A stretch of 64,000 bases of DNA from Rhodomicrobium sp. Az07 (GTDB lineage: Bacteria; Pseudomonadota; Alphaproteobacteria; Rhizobiales; Rhodomicrobiaceae): the NCBI RefSeq assembly GCF_018619475.1, contig NZ_JAHFZG010000015.1:31723-95722 (forward strand), given 5' to 3'. Positions 1 to 10,539 of this stretch are shown here, piece after piece. Position numbers and translations under genes: made by a program. The notes beneath the pieces were generated by a model. That model did no database searches. It was not told the origin of the DNA and was given only the letters and a program-made list of their open reading frames with translations. Numbering within the stretch: the first letter of the stretch is position 1; every line of letters starts with the position of its first letter.

Positions 1-1
1 C

Positions 2-2110
<2,109 letters not shown>

Positions 2111-2122
2111 TGGGCCGCCCAC

Positions 2123-4108
2123 TCAGTCAGTGCGGACTTTCCGGATCAGGCCACTGAACAGCGCGACCGCCAAAATGCTCACAATCGCGCCGAAAGCGAG
2201 TTCCGCATAAACAACAAATTCGGTGGCTTGTTCGTACGTTTTGATAGAACCGATATACGGCAATGTAAGTGTGACCTCCTGCCTTACGGGCACCCAGCTT
2301 TTCTCCTGAAAAAGATCGATGACGGGAAGAAGAACGTTAAAGGAATATATATACGGATCGAAGCGTGGGTATTCCTTAACGTGTTTTTCGAGACACTCGT
2401 GCCATGTTCCCGGTTGTTTGCCAACTTGCTGCGGATGCACGCAAGTTCGCACCTCATATTGGAGCAAGACCTGTGAATCTCTGGGCGCGAAAGCGCCCTG
2501 TTCTCTTCCATAATCATAAAAAAAACCACATAGGATTGCGATCGGGATCATAAACCACAAGACGCGTAGCGGTCGGTAGCCGTATCCCATCAGCCATCCG
2601 GCTGTAACTGCAGAAAAAATTGCAGATAAGGCAGGGATCAACCTCCACCATTTAGCCCATCTGCTCCGATGCAGGCGCTTCTCGCGCTTAATTGCCAATA
2701 CCCGAACGTCTTCCGGATGCCCCATGTTTTTCAGAACCTTGATCAGCTGTTCGAACGGTTGTGGCCGAAAGTCCTTTCCCATATGCCGCTTTGGCTGGCG
2801 ATTTAACCACTCCATGCGCGTCTTTGCGTCTCGTGGAGCATCACCGCCTAGTCTTTCATAAGTAAACCCATCCATATGGATAACATTGGGCAACTCCTTA
2901 TCTTTGGTAATTTGAGGCCAGCTTTGTTTGCTGTCCACCAGAAGGCGAACGGACGTCCCTTTCAGGTCTAGCGATCCGGCGAAAAAAGCTGGGGTTGCGT
3001 GCTCGTCATCTTCAGGTTCACCCGCCCTCGTTAGCTTGAGCGCTGCTCTTATGTCGGCGTTAACAAGCGACAAAGCATCCATTGCGACATTCTGTTCGTC
3101 GGATCCGAGATCTGTTCCTTTGATGCCCGGAATCACTCTGAATGCACCACCGACACAATTCATTGCCCCCGAAATTTTGGTGCCGTTGAATTCGACTTTC
3201 CCAACGCTTTCGAAGCCGCGGTTAAGATAGACATTCCCGCCGATTTGGGATCGCGAGAACCTCAGCGAAACCGGCGCTATTTCCGAGTTATGCTTGAATC
3301 TTCCCCCGCCGCAGTCCACATCGCCCCCGATGTCGGCTCCAGTGAATGTCAGTTCACCTGTGCTTGTTGCCGATCGAAAAACGACATTTCCGCCGATTCT
3401 GGCGCGGTAGGCGCTCAACGCGCGCACAGTATTTGTCTTCGGATCTTCTTCGGGAAACGACCCAAAATGCCCATTCTCGCAATCCAGAGATCCAGTAATA
3501 GTTGCATCGTCCATAATTACATTAAACTCAGTATTGATACCTTTAAGATATAGTTTACCGCCGATAAATGCGGTTTCCAATAGGATCGAGAATTTTTTGT
3601 CTTTATTGCCGTCTTCGTATTTTCTTATCGTGGAATTAGCAAAGCTTAGCGATCCTGTCACCTTGATACCAAAAAGATGCGCCCCTGAGTCGACTGTACT
3701 AGTCCAGACAAGAAGATCTCCGTTAACTTTCGCACCATATCCGCGAATCGCCTTGACGTAACAGCAATCGAGATGGATCGTTCCCGTTTCGGCGTCGGCA
3801 AAGGAAAGATCTCCGTTGATCGTGGTTTTCACCATATGCAGCGGTCTCAGCTTCGATACGCCATCAAGATTGATGGATCCTTCGATGTAACCTCCAGTTA
3901 TTTGAACCCCGCTTTCGTGATTCCCTATCTGGAGAAGAAGCGCACGCACCAATTCGGCGCGGATCGTGTTATTTTGACCGGCTTGGTCGGGGCGTTCCTC
4001 TCCGAGTTCGCACCACTTCCCTTTTCTCGCGCATGCCAACAATTTCACTTCCGCCTGCGAACGAGGTTTTAAAGCGCTAAATGTGGACAAAATGCCCCCC
4101 CCCAACAA
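2123..4108 (-). CDS. Beta-helix repeat membrane protein of unknown function; G9 tract at its start
   Basis: About 661 residues, function unknown. An opening helical segment contains IRAELVRALLLQIG. Then come about 350 residues of short repeats of the type 'GxLxxxxxxIxGxLxxxxA', as expected for a right-handed beta-helix. The C-terminal third has two or three hydrophobic segments (around SAIFSAVTAGWLMGYG, VLWFMIPIAILCGFFY and ELAFGAIVSILAVALF). I recall related rhizobial proteins carrying the weak label 'membrane-associated oxidoreductase', but no nucleotide-binding or redox motif is visible. Base composition is clearly lower in G+C than the flanking genes, suggesting transfer. There is no in-frame ATG near the start; the frame opens with TTG at 4108. 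An ATG at 4133 would be in frame if the nine-G tract (4095-4103) had eight Gs. The start is therefore uncertain, and the gene may be phase-variable. Confidence 0.75.
   Translation of the reverse strand: MLGGGILSTFSALKPRSQAEVKLLACARKGKWCELGEERPDQAGQNNTIRAELVRALLLQIGNHESGVQITGGYIEGSINLDGVSKLRPLHMVKTTINGDLSFADAETGTIHLDCCYVKAIRGYGAKVNGDLLVWTSTVDSGAHLFGIKVTGSLSFANSTIRKYEDGNKDKKFSILLETAFIGGKLYLKGINTEFNVIMDDATITGSLDCENGHFGSFPEEDPKTNTVRALSAYRARIGGNVVFRSATSTGELTFTGADIGGDVDCGGGRFKHNSEIAPVSLRFSRSQIGGNVYLNRGFESVGKVEFNGTKISGAMNCVGGAFRVIPGIKGTDLGSDEQNVAMDALSLVNADIRAALKLTRAGEPEDDEHATPAFFAGSLDLKGTSVRLLVDSKQSWPQITKDKELPNVIHMDGFTYERLGGDAPRDAKTRMEWLNRQPKRHMGKDFRPQPFEQLIKVLKNMGHPEDVRVLAIKREKRLHRSRWAKWWRLIPALSAIFSAVTAGWLMGYGYRPLRVLWFMIPIAILCGFFYDYGREQGAFAPRDSQVLLQYEVRTCVHPQQVGKQPGTWHECLEKHVKEYPRFDPYIYSFNVLLPVIDLFQEKSWVPVRQEVTLTLPYIGSIKTYEQATEFVVYAELAFGAIVSILAVALFSGLIRKVRTD
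4095..4103 (-). repeat. Homopolymer tract of nine G (minus strand) at the 5' end of the beta-helix gene
   Basis: A run of nine C on the plus strand (G on the coding strand) sits about 30 bases after an ATG (4133-4131). That ATG frame ends at a TAG at 4079-4077. Removing one G joins the ATG to the 660-residue frame. This is the classical arrangement of slipped-strand phase variation, but a sequencing error in a homopolymer would look the same. Confidence 0.7.
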
Positions 4109-4180
4109 AATGCTTATATAAATGCCCTACCATCTTTTAACTCAGTATACGGAAACCTGCAACCTGGATCGGGAAAGTAG

Positions 4181-6070
4181 ATGAGTAAGAGCACCTTAGC
4201 TTTCGGCCACTGGCCCTCGCCCATCACCGCCGAGGCTGTCGCGGCGGGCGCGCTGCGCTTCGGGCGCGTCGAGGCGAAGGACGGCGCGGTCTACTGGAGC
4301 GAAAGCCGCCCTGCCGAAAAGGGCCGCTCGCCCGTGCTGCGGTGGGCGGCGACGGACGGCGTTACGGAACTTCTGCCGCCGCCGTGGTCGGCGCGCTCGC
4401 GCGTGCATGAATATGGCGGCGGCGAGTTTACCGTGGCGGGCGGCGCGCTCTATTTCGTGAACGACGCCGACCAGGATCTTTTCGAAGCTCGGCTGACGCC
4501 GGAGGGCGCCGCCGCGCCGCGCCGCCTCACCGAACTGCCGGATACGCGCTTCGCCGACATGACGCTCGACGCGGGCCGTGAGCGGCTCATCGCCGTGGGC
4601 GAGACGCATCGCGGCGCTGGCGAACCTGTGAACGCGCTGTGGTCGATACCGCTCGATGGCAGCGGCCCGCGCGTCCTCGTCGAAGGGCACGACTTCTACG
4701 CTAGCCCGCGCATCAGCCCCGACGGCTCGCTTCTGGCATACCTCGCGTGGAAACTGCCGCATATGCCGTGGGACGCGGCGGAATTGTACGTCGCGCATCT
4801 CGCGCCCGATGGCGCGGTTTCCGGCGTGGTGAAGGTGGCGGGCGGCGGCGGCACGGCGTGCTTTCAGCCGGAGTGGACGGGCGAGGCTCTGCTCTTCGTT
4901 TGGGATACGGGCGGCGCGGGCAATCTGTGGCGCTGGATGGAGGCGTCCGCTCCGATCCGGATCACGCGGCTCGACGGCGATCTTTCGTTGCCGCTGTGGG
5001 TGTTCAATCAGGCGAGCTATGCGCTGCTCGGCGGCGGCAAGGCGCGGCTGTCCTATGTCGACAAGGGCGAGACGCGCGCGGCGCTGTTCGACCTTGAAAC
5101 CGGCGCGCTTGCGCCGCTCGCCTCGCCGTTCACCTCGGTTGGCGCGGTATCGGCCGACGGCGACCTGACCGCGTTCGTTGCCATGGCCGACGACGAACCG
5201 CTGTGCGTCGTGGCCGAGGCGGGCGGCGCCGCGCCCGCTATCATACGTCGAAGCTCGATGCTCGCCATCGCCGCAGGCTTCATCCTGCCACCGCAGCGCC
5301 TTGAAATTCCGAGCCCTTCCGGCCCGGTCTACGGCCTCTATTATCCGCCCGCCAACCCGGACGCCCTTGGGCCGGACGGCGCGCAGCCGCCGCTCATCGT
5401 CAACCTGCATGGCGGCCCGACAGGCGCCGCGCAGCGGGGGATGAAGGCAAAAACGCTGTTCTACACCTCGCGCGGTTTCGGTTGGCTCGACCTCGACTAT
5501 TCGGGCAGCGTCGGCTATGGCCGCGACTATCGCGACCGGCTCAAGGGCGCGTGGGGCGTTGCCGATGTCGCCGACACGGTCGCCGCGGCGGAATACGCGG
5601 CGGCGAGCGGCCTCGCCGATCCACGCGCGATCTTCGTCACGGGCGGCAGCGCGGGCGGCTTCACGGTTCTGATGGCAATCGCAACGTCAAACGCGTTTCG
5701 CGGTGCCGCGAGCTATTACGGCGTGGCCGATCTCATCGGCTTGCAGGAGACGACGCACAAATTCGAACAAGGCTATCTCGAAACGCTGCTTGGCGCGACG
5801 CTCAAAGCCGACCCCGACCTCTATCGCGCGCGGTCGGCGCTGACGCATGCCGACGCGATCGAGACGCCGCTGATCCTGTTTCAGGGCGCGGAAGACAAGG
5901 TCGTGCCGAAAGCGCAGTCGCTCTCCATCGCCGACGCGCTTCGGGCGAAAGGCGTGCCCGTCGCGTATCACGAGTTCGAAGGCGAAGGGCATGGCTTTCG
6001 GCGGGCGGAGACGATCACGACGTGCCTTGAGCTTGAGCTGGATTTCTATCGCGGGCTGCTCGTGGGGTGA
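4181..6070 (+). CDS. S9 family prolyl oligopeptidase / acylaminoacyl-peptidase-like protein
   Basis: Serine peptidase of 629 residues. The N-terminal 370 or so residues form a beta-propeller-like region that should restrict access to the active site, and the C-terminal 250 form an alpha/beta-hydrolase. The catalytic triad is visible: Ser490 in GGSAGG, Asp572 in GAEDKVVP, His604 in GEGHGF. The oxyanion region NLHGGPTG is also present. No signal peptide is seen, so it is probably cytoplasmic and would cleave short peptides. Start ATG 4181 is preceded by GGGAAAG. The neighbouring beta-helix gene is divergent, leaving about 70 bases for both promoters. The exact specificity (dipeptidyl versus acylaminoacyl) cannot be read from the sequence. 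Confidence 0.92.
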   Translation: MSKSTLAFGHWPSPITAEAVAAGALRFGRVEAKDGAVYWSESRPAEKGRSPVLRWAATDGVTELLPPPWSARSRVHEYGGGEFTVAGGALYFVNDADQDLFEARLTPEGAAAPRRLTELPDTRFADMTLDAGRERLIAVGETHRGAGEPVNALWSIPLDGSGPRVLVEGHDFYASPRISPDGSLLAYLAWKLPHMPWDAAELYVAHLAPDGAVSGVVKVAGGGGTACFQPEWTGEALLFVWDTGGAGNLWRWMEASAPIRITRLDGDLSLPLWVFNQASYALLGGGKARLSYVDKGETRAALFDLETGALAPLASPFTSVGAVSADGDLTAFVAMADDEPLCVVAEAGGAAPAIIRRSSMLAIAAGFILPPQRLEIPSPSGPVYGLYYPPANPDALGPDGAQPPLIVNLHGGPTGAAQRGMKAKTLFYTSRGFGWLDLDYSGSVGYGRDYRDRLKGAWGVADVADTVAAAEYAAASGLADPRAIFVTGGSAGGFTVLMAIATSNAFRGAASYYGVADLIGLQETTHKFEQGYLETLLGATLKADPDLYRARSALTHADAIETPLILFQGAEDKVVPKAQSLSIADALRAKGVPVAYHEFEGEGHGFRRAETITTCLELELDFYRGLLVG

Positions 6071-6077
6071 GCGCAGT

Positions 6078-6464
6078 TTACGAAAGGTCGATCGCGTGGC
6101 GCTTCAGATCGGCGAGCGAAACGATGTCCAGCGCGTTCTGATGCGTGGCCGCCAGCACGACTTTCGGCGCCTTGCCCGCCGATAAAGCCTGTGCCCATCG
6201 CGCCGCGCACAGACACCAGCGGTCGCCCGCCTTGAGGCCGGGGAAGCCGAATTCCGGAACGGGCGTGGACAGGTCGTTTCCGGCCGCCTTCGAGAAGGCG
6301 AGAAACTCGTCGGTCATCACCACGCAGACGGTGTGCGATCCGACATCCTCGGGGCTCGTGTTGCAGCATCCGTCGCGGAAATAACCGGTCAGCGGCGACA
6401 GCGAGCACGGCGATAGCGGCTCACCGAAGACGTTTTTCTGCGGGTCCGGCCTTTGATTGAGCAT
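6078..6464 (-). CDS. DUF2237 family protein
   Basis: Small Cys-rich protein of 128 residues from Met 6464, starting MLNQRPDPQKNVFGEPL. It carries the family signature of a cluster of cysteines: SPLTGYFRDGCCNT, HTVCVVMTDEFL and GDRWCLCAARW. The family is widespread in bacteria and of unknown function. Seven bases separate its stop from the convergent S9 peptidase stop. The frame stays open upstream to a Met at 6548, but the extra 28 residues look unrelated to the conserved domain, so I chose 6464; another Met at 6503 is possible. Shine-Dalgarno support is weak at all of these. Confidence 0.85.
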   Translation of the reverse strand: MLNQRPDPQKNVFGEPLSPCSLSPLTGYFRDGCCNTSPEDVGSHTVCVVMTDEFLAFSKAAGNDLSTPVPEFGFPGLKAGDRWCLCAARWAQALSAGKAPKVVLAATHQNALDIVSLADLKRHAIDLS

Positions 6465-6584
6465 GTCACGCACGATTCGCTCCGTGTGATGGGGACGAGG
6501 CATCGCACGCGCCGTCGATTTTGACTGGTTTCCTGCAGGCGGCTTCACCGATCTGATCGCGATTCCATCAGATCGGAACGGGCT

Positions 6585-7016
6585 CTAGCCGCTCTTCTTC
6601 CTCGTCGGTTCCAGCCTGACGAGAACGTCGATCCTGGCGATCTGCGTGCCCGCTGGCGGCTCCGGCAGATGTTCAACCTTGATATCGGCTGTATCGATAT
6701 CGACAAGGGAGCCGTTTTTTTCGAAGAAAAAGTGAAAGTGATCGTTAATCTTGGTATCGAAATACGTCTTCGAGCTTTCGATGGCTACTTCGCGCAGGAT
6801 GCCCGCTTCGACGAACTGGTGCAGCGTGTTGTAAACGGTTGCGAGAGAGACGGGCACACCGTTCCTGACCGCCTCGGCATGAATATCCTCGGCGGTGAAA
6901 TGCCAGTCTCCTCGCCCGAAAAGCAACTCCGCGAGCGCGACGCGTTGACGCGTCGGGCGCAAGCCCGTGAGGCGCAATCTTTCTATGGGGAGTTCCGGTA
7001 TATTGTCAGACATCAC
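6585..7016 (-). CDS. irr: Fur-family iron response regulator Irr
   Basis: Fur-superfamily DNA-binding regulator, 143 residues. It has a winged helix (LRPTRQRVALAELLF and the recognition segment VSLATVYNTLHQFVEAG) followed by a dimerisation and metal/haem-sensing domain. The histidine cluster NDHFHFFFE corresponds to the haem-binding HHH region of rhizobial Irr, although the first of the three positions is Asp. The N-terminal Cys-Pro haem regulatory motif of Bradyrhizobium Irr is absent. Irr normally represses iron-consuming and haem genes when iron is short. The placement next to divergent fabA-fabB-fabI is conserved in Hyphomicrobiales and supports the call. There are two adjacent ATGs (7016 and 7013). 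A good sigma-70-type promoter lies just upstream. Confidence 0.92.
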   Translation of the reverse strand: MMSDNIPELPIERLRLTGLRPTRQRVALAELLFGRGDWHFTAEDIHAEAVRNGVPVSLATVYNTLHQFVEAGILREVAIESSKTYFDTKINDHFHFFFEKNGSLVDIDTADIKVEHLPEPPAGTQIARIDVLVRLEPTRKKSG

Positions 7017-7043
7017 TTGGCATTCCGTCGCGATCCACCTTGT

Positions 7044-7072
7044 AGTATAGGTAGCGACGCCTTAACTCGCAA
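7044..7072 (-). promoter_or_regulatory. Probable sigma-70-type promoter of irr
   Basis: On the minus strand TTGCGA (7072-7067) and TATACT (7049-7044) are separated by exactly 17 bases. The expected transcription start is near 7037, about 20 bases before the irr start codon. This is the best housekeeping-type promoter I found in the window. I could not see a clear Irr box (ICE) next to it. Confidence 0.65.
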
Positions 7073-7210
7073 GCGCCGCCCAAGGCCCGGAAGGCCGATT
7101 GCAACGATGGCGTGGGGTTGCGAGCACCGAAAGGTGTGATAGTTACGGGATGTGACAGTTTAGCGACGGCCTGCCGCCGAGCAGGCATGATGACTATCTA
7201 AAGAGGAAAT

Positions 7211-7747
7211 ATGTCCGAGCGGCGCCACAGCTACGACTATGAGGACTTGCTCGCCTGCGGTCGCGGCGAACTATTCGGGCCCGGAAACGCACAATTGCCG
7301 CTTCCGCCCATGCTGATGTTCGACCGCATTACGAGCATCTCCGAAACCGCTGGAGAGCACGGCAAGGGGCATGTCATTGCCGAACTGGATGTCCGGCCGG
7401 ACCTCTGGTTCTTCGATTGCCACTTCAAGGGCGACCCTGTGATGCCCGGTTGTCTCGGCCTCGACGGACTTTGGCAATTGCTGGGCTTCTTTCTCGGCTG
7501 GGGCGGATCGCCCGGTCGCGGCCGCGCTTTCGGTTGCGGCGAAGTGAAGTTCACGGGCATGGTCGTGCCGACGGTGAAGAAGCTCGAATATATCGTCGAC
7601 CTGAAGCGCGTCATCCGCCGCAAGCTGACGCTCGGCGTTGGCGACGGCATTCTCAAGGCCGACGGCGCGATCATTTATTCCGCCAAGGATCTCCGCGTGG
7701 GCTTGTTTACCGACGCGAACGTAGGCATTGAAGCGGCGGCTGGCTGA
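7211..7747 (+). CDS. fabA: 3-hydroxydecanoyl-ACP dehydratase/isomerase FabA
   Basis: Dehydrates 3-hydroxydecanoyl-ACP and isomerises trans-2- to cis-3-decenoyl-ACP, the branch point of anaerobic unsaturated fatty acid synthesis. The 178 residues form a single hotdog domain. The active site His71 lies in [14 protein letters not shown] and Asp85 in LGLDGLWQL, matching His70/Asp84 of E. coli. The start is preceded by AAAGAGGAAAT. It is the first gene of fabA-fabB-fabI, all on the same strand with gaps of 48 and 40 bases, so one operon is likely. irr is divergent from a shared 190-base intergenic region. Confidence 0.97.
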   Translation: MSERRHSYDYEDLLACGRGELFGPGNAQLPLPPMLMFDRITSISETAGEHGKGHVIAELDVRPDLWFFDCHFKGDPVMPGCLGLDGLWQLLGFFLGWGGSPGRGRAFGCGEVKFTGMVVPTVKKLEYIVDLKRVIRRKLTLGVGDGILKADGAIIYSAKDLRVGLFTDANVGIEAAAG

Positions 7748-7795
7748 GTCTCCGCGCCGAGCCTTTCAACAAATGCGACAACGTGGGGTCAAGAC

Positions 7796-9013
7796 ATGAG
7801 ACGTGTTGCTGTCACGGGAATGGGCATCATCTCGTCCATCGGTAACAACACCCAGGAGGTGCTCGCCTCCCTGCGCGAAGGACGCTCCGGCATCGTCAAG
7901 GCGAAGGATTACGCCGAGCGCGGCTTCCGGTGTCAGGTGCATGGGGAGCCGACCATCGACTGGGAAGCCGCGGTCGACCGCAAGGTGCGTCGCTTCATGG
8001 GCGCGGGCGCGGGATGGAACTACATCGCGATGCAGCAGGCCATCGCCGACGCCGGTCTCCAGGACAAGGACGTTTCGAACGAGCGCACGGGCCTCATCAT
8101 GGGGTCCGGCGGTCCGTCAACGCGCGCCATCGTTGCCGCCGCCGACACCACGCGCGAGAAGGGGCCTCGCAAGGTCGGGCCGTTCGAGGTGCCGAAGGCG
8201 ATGTCGAGCACCAACTCGGCCACGCTCGCGACCCCGTTCCGCATCAAGGGCATCAATTATTCGATCTCGTCCGCCTGTTCGACCTCCGCGCACTGTATCG
8301 GCAACGCCGCCGAAATGATCGCGTGGGGCAAGCAGGACATCATGTTCGCAGGCGGCGGCGAAGAACTCGACTGGACGCTCTCGGTCCTGTTCGACGCCAT
8401 GGGCGCGATGTCGTCCAACTTCAACGACACGCCCGCCAAGGCGAGCCGCGCCTATGACGCAAACCGCGACGGCTTCGTGATCGCGGGCGGCGCCGGCGTG
8501 CTCGTGCTGGAGGAACTGGAGCGGGCGAAGGCGCGCGGCGCGAAGATATACGGCGAACTCGTCGGCTTCTGCGCCAACTCGGACGGCTACGACATGGTTG
8601 CGCCATCCGGCGAAGGGGCGGCCCGCTGCATGCGCGTGGCGATGCAAGGGCTCGACCGCAAGGTCGACTACATCAACCCCCACGCAACATCGACGGTTAT
8701 CGGCGACCTCAAGGAAATCGAAGCCGTCCGCGAAGTCTTCGGTTCGAAGGCGCCGCTGCTTTCCGCCACCAAGTCGCTCACCGGACATTCGCTCGGCGCA
8801 GCAGGTGTGCAGGAGGCAATCTATTCACTCCTGATGATGAATGACGGATTTGTGTGTGAATCCGCAAATATCGTGGAGCTTGATCCGGCTTTCTCGGATA
8901 TGCCAATAGTTCGCGAGAGACTCGACAACGTCGAGCTGAACTGCGTGATGTCGAACAGCTTCGGTTTCGGCGGCACAAACGCGACGTTGATATTCAACCG
9001 GTACGACGCCTAG
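7796..9013 (+). CDS. fabB: 3-oxoacyl-ACP synthase I FabB
   Basis: Beta-ketoacyl-ACP synthase I, which elongates the cis-3-decenoyl-ACP made by FabA. The protein has 405 residues of duplicated thiolase fold. The Cys-His-His triad is intact: Cys161 in SSACSTSAH, His296 in NPHATST and His331 in [10 protein letters not shown], with Lys326 in TKSLTG. The glycine-rich C-terminal motif NSFGFGGTN is present. The length and the FabA neighbour separate it from FabF. It belongs to the fabA-fabB-fabI operon. Confidence 0.96.
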   Translation: MRRVAVTGMGIISSIGNNTQEVLASLREGRSGIVKAKDYAERGFRCQVHGEPTIDWEAAVDRKVRRFMGAGAGWNYIAMQQAIADAGLQDKDVSNERTGLIMGSGGPSTRAIVAAADTTREKGPRKVGPFEVPKAMSSTNSATLATPFRIKGINYSISSACSTSAHCIGNAAEMIAWGKQDIMFAGGGEELDWTLSVLFDAMGAMSSNFNDTPAKASRAYDANRDGFVIAGGAGVLVLEELERAKARGAKIYGELVGFCANSDGYDMVAPSGEGAARCMRVAMQGLDRKVDYINPHATSTVIGDLKEIEAVREVFGSKAPLLSATKSLTGHSLGAAGVQEAIYSLLMMNDGFVCESANIVELDPAFSDMPIVRERLDNVELNCVMSNSFGFGGTNATLIFNRYDA

Positions 9014-9053
9014 AGCGTCGGACGCATGCCGGATCAGGAAAGGCCACGATCTC

Positions 9054-9935
9054 ATGACTGGGTTTGATGTTGCAAGGCCGGGGCCGTTGATGGCGGGCAA
9101 ACGCGGGCTCGTCATGGGCGTGGCCAACGACCGGTCCATCGCCTACGGCATCGCGCGCGTGCTCGCCGGACAGGGCGCGGAAATCGCCTACACCTATCAG
9201 GGCGACGCCTTCGGCCGCCGCGTCATCCCGCTTGCCGAAAGCCTCGGCGGCAAGATCATCCTGCCGTGCGACGTGGTGGATCTCGCCTCCGTCGACGCGG
9301 TTTTCGACGTCCTCAGGGAGAAGTGGGGCAAGATCGACTTTCTGGTTCACGCGCTCGCCTTCTCCGACCGCAACGAACTGAAGGGGCGCTACGCCGATAC
9401 GACGCGCGACAACTTCATCAACAGCATGGTGATTTCGTGCTTCTCCTTCACGGAGATCGCGAAGCGTGCTGCCGCGCTGATGACGGACGGCGGCTCTATG
9501 ATCACGCTGACCTACGGCGGATCGACGCGTGTCGTGCCGCGCTACAACGTGATGGGCGTGGCTAAGGCGGCGCTCGAAGCGTCCGTTCGTTACCTTGCCG
9601 TCGATTTCGGTCCGCAGGCCATCCGCGTCAACGGTCTGTCGGCGGGTCCGATGCGCACGCTCGCTGGATCCGGCGTTTCGGATGCGCGCGTCATCTTCAA
9701 TTACCAGAAGATGCATTCGCCGCTTCGTCGCACGCCAACACTCGATGAAGTGGGCGGTGCCGCTCTCTATCTTCTTTCCGGCCTTTCGACCGCTGTCACC
9801 GGCGAAACCCATTACGTGGATTCGGGTTACAACATCGTCGCCATGCCACGGCCCGAAATGATCAACGAGAAGGGGGAAGGGCTCGCCACTGAGGCCGGCG
9901 TTGCCCCGCAGCGGGAGCCGCGCGCCGCCGAATAA
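9054..9935 (+). CDS. fabI: Enoyl-ACP reductase FabI
   Basis: NADH-dependent reduction of trans-2-enoyl-ACP, the last step of each elongation cycle and the target of triclosan-type inhibitors. 293 residues, a short-chain dehydrogenase fold of the FabI type: cofactor region GVANDRSIAYGIA, and the Y-x6-K catalytic pair at Tyr164 and Lys171 (YNVMGVAK). The first 15 residues before the Rossmann strand and the last 25 (Glu/Ala-rich) extend beyond the usual ~260-residue length. Third gene of the fabABI block. In organisms with several FabI copies one may be auxiliary; that cannot be judged here. Confidence 0.95.
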   Translation: MTGFDVARPGPLMAGKRGLVMGVANDRSIAYGIARVLAGQGAEIAYTYQGDAFGRRVIPLAESLGGKIILPCDVVDLASVDAVFDVLREKWGKIDFLVHALAFSDRNELKGRYADTTRDNFINSMVISCFSFTEIAKRAAALMTDGGSMITLTYGGSTRVVPRYNVMGVAKAALEASVRYLAVDFGPQAIRVNGLSAGPMRTLAGSGVSDARVIFNYQKMHSPLRRTPTLDEVGGAALYLLSGLSTAVTGETHYVDSGYNIVAMPRPEMINEKGEGLATEAGVAPQREPRAAE

Positions 9936-9965
9936 GGCCGCTCGCGTTTTCCGGAAAGGCATGCC

Positions 9966-10523
9966 GTGGCCATCACTTATCCGCTGACCGCAATCGATCC
10001 GTCGGACCGTGACCGGCTTCTGGCCGAAGCTACAGAGATCTTTTTTGCGACGGCGAACACCTCGGCCTTCAACTCGCCGATCGTGAAAACGGCGTTCTAT
10101 CAGCGCTGGTTCGGCAATTATCTGGACCTCCAGCCGCTCTCCTTTTTCATCGCCCTCGACAATGAACGGCACGCCGTCGGCTATCTCGCCGGATGCCTCG
10201 ACAGTTTCTCCGACGAATGCCGTCCGATCCTCGACGGGATGGCGTTCTACACGAAGAACTTTCGCGCCGCGCTTCAGGATTTCCCGTCGCACTTCCACAT
10301 CAACGTGAAGCCGGGTCAGCAGGGCAAGGGCATCGGCTCGCTGCTCGTCGCGCGCTTCTTCGACCAGTGCATCGAGGCGGAATCGCCCGGCGTGCATGTG
10401 GTGACAGGCGCCAACTCGCGCGCCGTGCAGTTTTACGAGAGCTGCGGGTTCCGCCGGTTCTTCCCGCTGAAGGAAGCGAGCCCCGATCTCGGGCTTCTGG
10501 TGCATCGGTTCGAACCGCGTTAA
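9966..10523 (+). CDS. GNAT family N-acetyltransferase
   Basis: Predicted acetyltransferase of 185 residues, substrate unknown. The acetyl-CoA pyrophosphate-binding motif A is clear (NVKPGQQGKGIGSLLV), followed by the motif B-like NSRAVQFYESCGF. A GTG start at 9966 is preferred: GGAAAGG lies about 9 bases upstream, and the nearby ATG at 9961 is in another frame. It follows fabI by 30 bases and may be cotranscribed with it. It is convergent with xerD, whose stop is 17 bases downstream. No membrane segment or signal peptide. Confidence 0.88.
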   Translation: MAITYPLTAIDPSDRDRLLAEATEIFFATANTSAFNSPIVKTAFYQRWFGNYLDLQPLSFFIALDNERHAVGYLAGCLDSFSDECRPILDGMAFYTKNFRAALQDFPSHFHINVKPGQQGKGIGSLLVARFFDQCIEAESPGVHVVTGANSRAVQFYESCGFRRFFPLKEASPDLGLLVHRFEPR

Positions 10524-10539
10524 GGCGCGTCCGCTCCGC

